From positions 1 to 47,027 of the forward strand of contig CAMHST010000014.1 of NCBI GenBank assembly GCA_946187865.1: a stretch of DNA of 47,027 bases, in the 5' to 3' direction. Under the pieces are notes generated by a model. It worked only from the letters and a program-made list of their open reading frames with translations, had not been told where the DNA came from and made no database searches. The stretch is from an uncultured Bacteroidales bacterium (lineage in GTDB: Bacteria > Bacteroidota > Bacteroidia > Bacteroidales > UBA932). Of this stretch, positions 42,170 to 47,027 are shown piece after piece (the first letter of the stretch is position 1; each line of letters opens with the position of its first letter). A program made the position numbers and the translations under genes.

Positions 42170-42201
42170 CAAAGTTAATGACTGTTATTTTTAAAATCAA
42201 A
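42170..42201 (-). promoter_or_regulatory. Perfect consensus promoter of the DUF1573 gene
   Basis: Minus strand: TTTG (42198-42201), 20 bases, TAACTTTG (42170-42177). The start site would fall at or inside the annotated ATG, so a leaderless message is predicted. Confidence 0.7.
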
Positions 42202-42218
42202 TTTAATGCCTAAATTTG
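42188..42218 (+). promoter_or_regulatory. Candidate promoter of the ferredoxin gene
   Basis: TTTT (42188-42191), 19 bases, TAAATTTG (42211-42218). The -33 box is imperfect. It overlaps the divergent DUF1573 promoter. Leader of about 35 bases, A-rich. Confidence 0.55.
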
Positions 42219-42258
42219 CGTGTCACTATAGACACACAACAACAAAACGATAAAAACT

Positions 42259-42432
42259 ATGGCAAGAAAGATCAATCCCGACATCTGCGTTTCCTGCGGG
42301 TCCTGCGCCGATGTATGTCCTGTGGGCGCCATCTCCGAGGGAGAAGGCTCCTATGTTATCAACGCTGACGAGTGCATCGATTGCGGTGCATGCGAAGGCA
42401 CCTGCCCGAACGAAGCCATCAGCGAGGCCTAA
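42259..42432 (+). CDS. 2[4Fe-4S] ferredoxin
   Basis: Small clostridial-type ferredoxin of 57 residues (MARKINPDICVSCGSCADVC...). Two CxxCxxCxxxCP clusters are complete: Cys10, 13, 16, 20 and Cys39, 42, 45, 49. It is the likely electron acceptor of pyruvate:ferredoxin oxidoreductase, whose gene is at the right edge of the window. It is a single-gene unit with its own promoter and a strong terminator; small size and high Cys content agree with the family. Confidence 0.95.
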   Translation: MARKINPDICVSCGSCADVCPVGAISEGEGSYVINADECIDCGACEGTCPNEAISEA

Positions 42433-42452
42433 TTCCTCTCTGAGTCTTTAAA

Positions 42453-42489
42453 AAAAACAGGCTGTGACAATGCGTCACAGCCTGTTTTT
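42453..42489. terminator. Bidirectional terminator between ferredoxin and M16 protease genes
   Basis: AAAAACAGGCTGTGAC (42453-42468), 5-base loop, GTCACAGCCTGTTTTT (42474-42489): a perfect 16-bp stem that has T-runs in both directions. Confidence 0.9.
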
Positions 42490-42505
42490 GTAGTAGTGTA
42501 GGCCA

Positions 42506-45367
42506 CTATTCGGCCTCGGTGGCGTTGGCGGGTTTCATCACCAGCTCGATGAAATTGTCGGAGGCGATGATCTCCTGCAGGAGCTTCTGGAGCTGGGCCT
42601 TGGTGAGACCGTTCACGGCTGCCTCGTAGGCGGCGTCGCGGTCTTCACCGAACTGCTCGTGAATCTCGATGCCGTTCCGCCACCAGCTGTTGTTCTGACG
42701 GCTCTCGGGAATGTTCTTCTGGAGGTTCAGCTTCGCGTTGTTGAACTCTTCGTCGGTGGGGCCGTTCTTGGCCAGGTCTTTCATGCCGTCAATGGCCAGC
42801 TGGCGAAGCTTGTCGCACATGGAGGGACGGCATTCGAAGACCACCTGGATGATGGCGCTGGGATTAGGCAGACGGGTCATGTTGGCTGCGGTAGAAGCGC
42901 CGTAGGTGCCGCCTTCCTCCTCGCGGAGGCTGTTGGTATAGCGGATGTCCAGGATGTAGGAGATGGCGGAGAGGGCGGCGGAAGCCTCATAGGAATAAGG
43001 CATGTCGGCCGTGTAAACCTGCAGGACGGTGCTCTTGGGCGTCTGCATGTCTACTGAGAAGACGTTCTCGATCTTGCCCTTGCGGATGTCTTCCTTGGTG
43101 TCGATCCACTTCAGCGGGGCCTTGCCGGCGGGCAGGGAACCGATATATTTCTCTACCAGCGGCTTCAGGACCTCAGGGTCTACATCGCCCACGAACACCA
43201 TGGTGGCGCCGGCGGCATCGGCAAAGAGTTTCCTGTAGTTCTTCTCGTAGGTGGCCAGGGAAGCCTTCTCCAGGGTCTCCTGGGAGATCATCTTACGGCG
43301 AGGGCTGTCGTAGATGGTCTTGTAGAGTTCCTGCTGCAGCTTGTAGTTGGGCTGGTTGACCAGGTTCGGGAGGACGGACTGGATCTGGACGATCCCGTTC
43401 TGCCACTCTTCCTCGTCGAAGCGGGGCTGGGTGAAGGTAAGGTATACCAGTTGCAGGGCCGTTTCCAGATCCTTGACCGTGGTGCTGCCGTTAATACCGT
43501 TCTGGAGCTGGTCGAAGTAAGGGCTCACGCTCAGGTTCTTGCCGGTGAGCATCTTGCGGACGGTGGTTCCGGGGAAGCCGGCCACGCCGGAGTTGCTCTG
43601 GAACAGGCTCATCAGGTTGCTGTCGAAGGAATCCATGTCTTCGGTGGGGACCAGGCTCATGCCGCCGTCCTTGACCAGGTTGAAGCTGATGTTGTCTTTC
43701 TGGAGCTGGGTGGGATAAACGATAACCTTGACACCGTTGCCGAGGGTCCATTCCGTTGCATCGTAAATGGTCTTTCCGGTCTTGACGACAGGAGAGCCCT
43801 TGAGCGCGGCGGGATCCAGGAAAGCTTCCGGAATGTCCTCGCCTTCGGGGGCGGTGATGTCGGAAGCCTCCACTTCGGCCATGGCTGCAGTGAGCTCGGC
43901 GGCGGTAGGGGTGGCAATGCCCGCTTTCTCCGGACCCATGTACAGCACCACCAGGTTCTGTCCGCTGGTGGCCTGGGCCAGAATCTGGTTCACCACCTGG
44001 GCGTTGATCTGGGACAGGAGCATCTGGGTCATCTCGTATTCGTCCTTGGGCTCCAGCAGCGGCTCCTTGTCAAAGAAGTTCTGGATGATGGAAGAGATGA
44101 ACTGGTCGTTCTGGCGGGTCTCCGCGCGGTTGGCACGGGCCTCCAGATAGGACAGGTAGTCGGTTTTGGCGCGGTCGAACTCGGCGTCGGTGATGCCGAA
44201 GCGGGACAGGCGGACGATCTCCGTGTAGAAGTCCTTGAAGCCGCCCAGGATGTTGTCTTCGCGCAGGGATACGTCGGCCATGACGGCCTCGATGTCTTCA
44301 TAGATAAGGTCGCTGAAGCCGTAGCTGCCGCTCAGATAGGGCGAGCCGGGCTTGGAGGTGATGTCGTTGAAACGCTCGGAGGCCACCTGAGCGATGAGGC
44401 TTTCCACCAGGTTGGTCAGGACGCCGGTGGCGGTGGCGTTGATGCTCTCGGGAAGGGCCTCGGAGTGCCAGATGAGCTCGATGCTGGGGCTGGTGGTCTC
44501 CGGGTCCGTGATGATGCCTACGCGGGGCTCACTGTGGTCTGCAATGTGCTGGATGGGCTTGGGAAGGGGATTCTCCTTGGCGGGAATGACGCCGAAGATT
44601 TCCTTGATCTTGGCTTCCGTGCGGTCCACATCCACATCGCCCACCACAATTACGGCCTGGTTGCCGGGATGGTACCAGGTTTCGTAGAAGCTGGTGAGGC
44701 TTTCCGGTTTGAAGGTTTCCAGGTGCTCCTGCAGGCCGATGAGGGTGCACTGTGCCAGGGGGCTGTCCTCACCGAAATAATAGGGGAGGGAGCGCTCCAT
44801 GGAACGCCACTGGGCCGTACGGCGCTGGCGGCGCTCTTCGATGATGACACCGCGCTCCGCATCAATCTCTGAGGGGTGGTTGAGCACGAAGTGGGAATAG
44901 TCGCACAGGATCATCAGGCAGCTGTCCACGACGCTTGCGCGCTCTACAGGGATGTTGTTGAGCATGTACTGGGTCTCTTCGAAACCGGTAGATGCATTGA
45001 TGTTGCGGCCGAATTCGGCGCCGATGGAGCGGAGGTAATCCAGGATGCCCTTGTCCGGGAAATGCTCGGTGCCGTTGAAGCACATGTGCTCCAGGAAGTG
45101 GGCCAGGCCGTCCTGGGCCGGATACTCTTCCTGAATGGCGCCTACATTGGTGGCCAGATAGAATTCTGCTCGGCCTTTGGGCAGTTCGTTGTGCCGGATA
45201 TAATAGGTGAGCCCGTTGTCCAGATGGCCGATACGGACCTGGTCCGTGTTGGGAATCTGGGGCATCTGGGCAATGGCTGCCTCCAGCTGTTCGCGGGTGG
45301 GTTGCTGCGCCAGGGCCATGGCTGCCGCGGCGGCCAGAAGCGCAATGGTAAGGAATGCTTTCTTCAT
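42506..45367 (-). CDS. M16 family metalloprotease, exported
   Basis: Zinc protease of the pitrilysin/M16 type with a signal peptide (MKKAFLTIALLAAAAAMALAQ). The 953 residues have the inverted zinc motif HFLEH (His90, Glu93, His94) and a third ligand Glu about 77 residues on (near 171, in ERGVIIEERR). Two homologous halves are seen; the second half (from about 540) is inactive, as in other M16 proteins, with the R/Y pair (TNSLREEEGGTYG) that binds the peptide C-terminus. It is likely periplasmic or on the outer membrane, degrading peptides. Single-gene unit on the minus strand with its own promoter. Confidence 0.94.
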   Translation of the reverse strand: MKKAFLTIALLAAAAAMALAQQPTREQLEAAIAQMPQIPNTDQVRIGHLDNGLTYYIRHNELPKGRAEFYLATNVGAIQEEYPAQDGLAHFLEHMCFNGTEHFPDKGILDYLRSIGAEFGRNINASTGFEETQYMLNNIPVERASVVDSCLMILCDYSHFVLNHPSEIDAERGVIIEERRQRRTAQWRSMERSLPYYFGEDSPLAQCTLIGLQEHLETFKPESLTSFYETWYHPGNQAVIVVGDVDVDRTEAKIKEIFGVIPAKENPLPKPIQHIADHSEPRVGIITDPETTSPSIELIWHSEALPESINATATGVLTNLVESLIAQVASERFNDITSKPGSPYLSGSYGFSDLIYEDIEAVMADVSLREDNILGGFKDFYTEIVRLSRFGITDAEFDRAKTDYLSYLEARANRAETRQNDQFISSIIQNFFDKEPLLEPKDEYEMTQMLLSQINAQVVNQILAQATSGQNLVVLYMGPEKAGIATPTAAELTAAMAEVEASDITAPEGEDIPEAFLDPAALKGSPVVKTGKTIYDATEWTLGNGVKVIVYPTQLQKDNISFNLVKDGGMSLVPTEDMDSFDSNLMSLFQSNSGVAGFPGTTVRKMLTGKNLSVSPYFDQLQNGINGSTTVKDLETALQLVYLTFTQPRFDEEEWQNGIVQIQSVLPNLVNQPNYKLQQELYKTIYDSPRRKMISQETLEKASLATYEKNYRKLFADAAGATMVFVGDVDPEVLKPLVEKYIGSLPAGKAPLKWIDTKEDIRKGKIENVFSVDMQTPKSTVLQVYTADMPYSYEASAALSAISYILDIRYTNSLREEEGGTYGASTAANMTRLPNPSAIIQVVFECRPSMCDKLRQLAIDGMKDLAKNGPTDEEFNNAKLNLQKNIPESRQNNSWWRNGIEIHEQFGEDRDAAYEAAVNGLTKAQLQKLLQEIIASDNFIELVMKPANATEAE

Positions 45368-45398
45368 CTTATAGTTTGTTAAAAAGTTTTACCGTTTG

Positions 45399-45430
45399 CA
45401 AAACTAATATATCTTTTTTTTATATGCAAG
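45399..45430 (-). promoter_or_regulatory. Promoter of the M16 protease gene
   Basis: Minus strand: CTTG (45427-45430), 20 bases, TAGTTTTG (45399-45406). Leader of about 25 bases. Confidence 0.6.
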
Positions 45431-45487
45431 GAAATTGCCAGAAAATTTATCGCTTTTCGATAAATTTAACACGAATTATAATAAATG

Positions 45488-45518
45488 TTGCAATTTTCTA
45501 TAATTTCACGCAACTTTG
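45488..45518 (+). promoter_or_regulatory. Promoter of the mini LysR gene, with an inverted repeat
   Basis: TTG (45488-45490), 20 bases, CAACTTTG (45511-45518). GTTGC (45487-45491) and GCAAC (45510-45514) form an inverted repeat around the promoter, a possible site for self-control. Confidence 0.45.
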
Positions 45519-45540
45519 TATGCAAAAAACAGGCTGAATC

Positions 45541-45807
45541 ATGTTGTCCGATCCGCTTATTGTCACGTTTCTCACCGTGGTCCGTACGGGGAGTTTTACC
45601 GTTGCCGCCCGGGAACTGGGCGTAACCCAGCCGGCTGTAAGCCAGCAGATTTCTCGTCTGGAAGCGCAGCTGGGTTTCCCGCTCTTTCAGCGCTCTCCCG
45701 CATTGGAACTCACCAAGACCGGGGAGTTGTTCCTGGGCTATGCGCGCCGTATCCAGGATGCGTACGATCTGGCCAACAACGCCTTCTCGAGTGTATTTTC
45801 CAAATAA
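45541..45807 (+). CDS. Stand-alone LysR-type DNA-binding domain (88 residues)
   Basis: Only the N-terminal winged helix and the dimerisation helix of a LysR regulator: FLTVVRTGSFTVAARELG (10-27), VTQPAVSQQISRLEAQLG (28-45) and a linker helix LELTKTGELFLGYARR (55-70). A full LysR protein has about 300 residues with a sensor domain. Here the stop is followed within 5 bases by a strong terminator and then by the convergent PFOR gene, so there is no remnant of a lost sensor domain. It may be a complete short regulator that acts as a dimer without ligand control. Confidence 0.85.
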   Translation: MLSDPLIVTFLTVVRTGSFTVAARELGVTQPAVSQQISRLEAQLGFPLFQRSPALELTKTGELFLGYARRIQDAYDLANNAFSSVFSK

Positions 45808-45811
45808 GAAA

Positions 45812-45860
45812 AGAAAACTTCCGGGGGCATCGGCCTTTCCTTTGCCCCCGGAAGTTTTCT
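45812..45860. terminator. Bidirectional terminator between mini LysR and PFOR genes
   Basis: AGAAAACTTCCGGGGGCA (45812-45829), 13-base loop, TGCCCCCGGAAGTTTTCT (45843-45860): an 18-bp perfect stem with T/A runs at both feet. Confidence 0.88.
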
Positions 45861-45888
45861 CTTCAATCAGTAATAGGTAACTTATACG

Positions 45889-47027
45889 CTATTTGCCAGC
45901 CAGGCGTTTGTAGGTGTTCAGGCGGACCTTGGCGAATTCCTCTGTCTTGGACAGGAGTTCATCGGCCTGGTCCGGGAACAACTTGTACAGGGAGGCAAAG
46001 CGGACCTCTCCCTTGAGGAAGTCCTGGAACTTGCTCCAGTCGGGTTCCTTGCTGTCCAGGGTGAACGGATTCTTGTCCGTGCCTTCCAGCGCCGGGTTGT
46101 AACGGTACAGATGCCAGTAACCGCACTCTACGGCCAGTTTCTCTTCCTTCTGGCTCAGGCCCATGCCGGCCTTGAGGCCATGGTTGATACAAGGGCTGTA
46201 GGCGATGATCAGGGACGGGCCGTCATAGGCCTCGGCCTCCTTGATGGCGTTGAAATACTGTACCGGGCTGGCACCCATGGCCACCTGGGCTACATATACA
46301 TAGCCGTAACTGATAGCCATCATGCCCAGGTCCTTCTTGCGGATCTTCTTGCCGGAAGCGGCGAACTTGGCGATGGCGCCTACCGGAGTGGCCTTGGAGC
46401 TCTGGCCGCCGGTGTTGGAGTACACCTCGGTGTCCAGGACCAGGATGTTCACATTCTCGCCGCTGGCCAGCACGTGGTCCAGGCCGCCGTAGCCGATATC
46501 GTAGGAGGCACCGTCACCGCCGAAGATCCACTGGCTGCGGGCAGGGATGAAGTGCTTGTATTCCAGGAGTTTCTTGCAAGTGTCGCAGCCGCATTCCTCT
46601 GCCAGGGGGACAATCTTGTCGGCCACCTCGCGGGTGACGGCGGGATCCTTGGGGGCTTCCAGCCACTTCGCGGCCAGGGCCTTGATCTCCTGCGTGCAGC
46701 ACGTGCAGTCCAGGGCTTCCTTCATGATGCGGCATACGGTCTCGCGGGCGCGGTCAGAGCCCAGCTTCATGCCCAGGCCGAATTCGCAGAAGTCCTCGAA
46801 GAGGGAGTTCTGCCAGGCCGGACCGTGACCGTGTGCGTTGGTGCAGTACGGGCTGGCCGGGAAGGAGGCGCCGTAAATGGAGGAGCAGCCGGTGGCGTTG
46901 GCGATCATCATGTGGTCGCCGAACAGCTGGGTGATGGTCTTGATGTTCGGGGTCTCACCGCAGCCGGCGCAGGCGCCGGAGAACTCGAAGAGCGGCTGGG
47001 CGAACTGGGAGTTCTTCATGTTGGCGA
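45889..47027 (-). CDS. nifJ: Pyruvate:ferredoxin (flavodoxin) oxidoreductase, C-terminal part
   Basis: Oxidises pyruvate to acetyl-CoA and CO2 and reduces ferredoxin. The visible 379 residues are the C-terminal thiamine-diphosphate domain; the first Met in this frame (47019) is internal, since the frame runs on through the right edge and the family is about 1200 residues. The cluster-binding CAGCGETP is at the left of the visible part, then the thiamine motif GDGASYDIGYGGLDH with VLDTEVYSNTGGQSSKATP, both standard for PFOR, and further Cys pairs (CTCC, CGCDTC). Ends just past the terminator at 45812-45860. Ferredoxin partner likely the 42259 gene. Confidence 0.95.
   Translation of the reverse strand, partial: ANMKNSQFAQPLFEFSGACAGCGETPNIKTITQLFGDHMMIANATGCSSIYGASFPASPYCTNAHGHGPAWQNSLFEDFCEFGLGMKLGSDRARETVCRIMKEALDCTCCTQEIKALAAKWLEAPKDPAVTREVADKIVPLAEECGCDTCKKLLEYKHFIPARSQWIFGGDGASYDIGYGGLDHVLASGENVNILVLDTEVYSNTGGQSSKATPVGAIAKFAASGKKIRKKDLGMMAISYGYVYVAQVAMGASPVQYFNAIKEAEAYDGPSLIIAYSPCINHGLKAGMGLSQKEEKLAVECGYWHLYRYNPALEGTDKNPFTLDSKEPDWSKFQDFLKGEVRFASLYKLFPDQADELLSKTEEFAKVRLNTYKRLAGK

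Noticed and set aside
45541..45807. LysR gene broken by a frameshift
   Set aside because: No other frame downstream continues the LysR sequence, and a perfect terminator starts 5 bases after the stop.
1..47027. CRISPR array, tRNA or rRNA genes, insertion sequences, prophage, conjugative element
   Set aside because: No regular spaced repeats, cloverleaf or rRNA-like sequence, transposase, integrase or Tra/mobilisation gene was recognised by reading.

Overview
The window is a piece of a Bacteroidales (Bacteroidota) chromosome with fairly high G+C. The signs are a SusC/SusD pair, many genes whose upstream DNA fits the Bacteroidota promoter (TTTG, 19-21 bases, TAnnTTTG), lipoprotein and DUF families typical of the phylum (DUF4831, DUF5018, DUF4434, DUF1573), an rpsF-rpsR-rplI operon without ssb, and a ParE of the Bacteroidota type. 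The G+C is closer to Alistipes-like or Cryptobacteroides-like relatives than to Bacteroides itself, but I cannot name the genus.

Layout. 1-8943 is read leftwards: a partial acyl-CoA carboxylase carboxyltransferase, TrkA, and a likely five-gene operon of a POT peptide transporter, a zeta-toxin-like kinase, TldD, PmbA/TldE and a GT2 glycosyltransferase. 9073-14800 is read rightwards: an exported protein, a lipid A-type acyltransferase with a DUF4831 gene, the dipeptidase PepD, and ribosomal proteins S6, S18 and L9. 14860-33026 is a polysaccharide utilisation locus. A leftward arm (DUF4434 protein, sugar-porter MFS, ROK regulator) and a rightward arm (AGE epimerase, SusC, SusD, DUF5018-type lipoprotein, phosphodiester glycosidase, GHL10-like hydrolase, Ig-like lipoprotein) diverge from one control region at about 18.5 kb. 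A second short unit (metallophosphoesterase, second GHL10-like hydrolase) follows a hairpin. 33023-39974 is a leftward operon: parE, a small acyltransferase, an acyl-CoA synthetase, an exported FAD oxidoreductase and a NagX/HGSNAT-like membrane acyltransferase. 40085-47027 holds an exported lipoprotein, a DUF1573 protein, a 2[4Fe-4S] ferredoxin, an M16 protease, an 88-residue LysR DNA-binding domain, and the C-terminal part of pyruvate:ferredoxin oxidoreductase.

The most interesting region is 17-34 kb. An RnBP-type N-acylglucosamine 2-epimerase, a phosphodiester (GlcNAc-1-P type) glycosidase, two GHL10-like hydrolases, a metallophosphoesterase, a ROK regulator and a NagX-like acyltransferase lie together with one SusCD pair and no recognisable sialidase, sialate lyase or classical CAZyme. 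I read this, as an inference, as a locus for an amino-sugar glycan that contains phosphodiesters, perhaps a bacterial wall or capsule polymer. No tRNA, rRNA, CRISPR array, insertion sequence or phage gene was seen.
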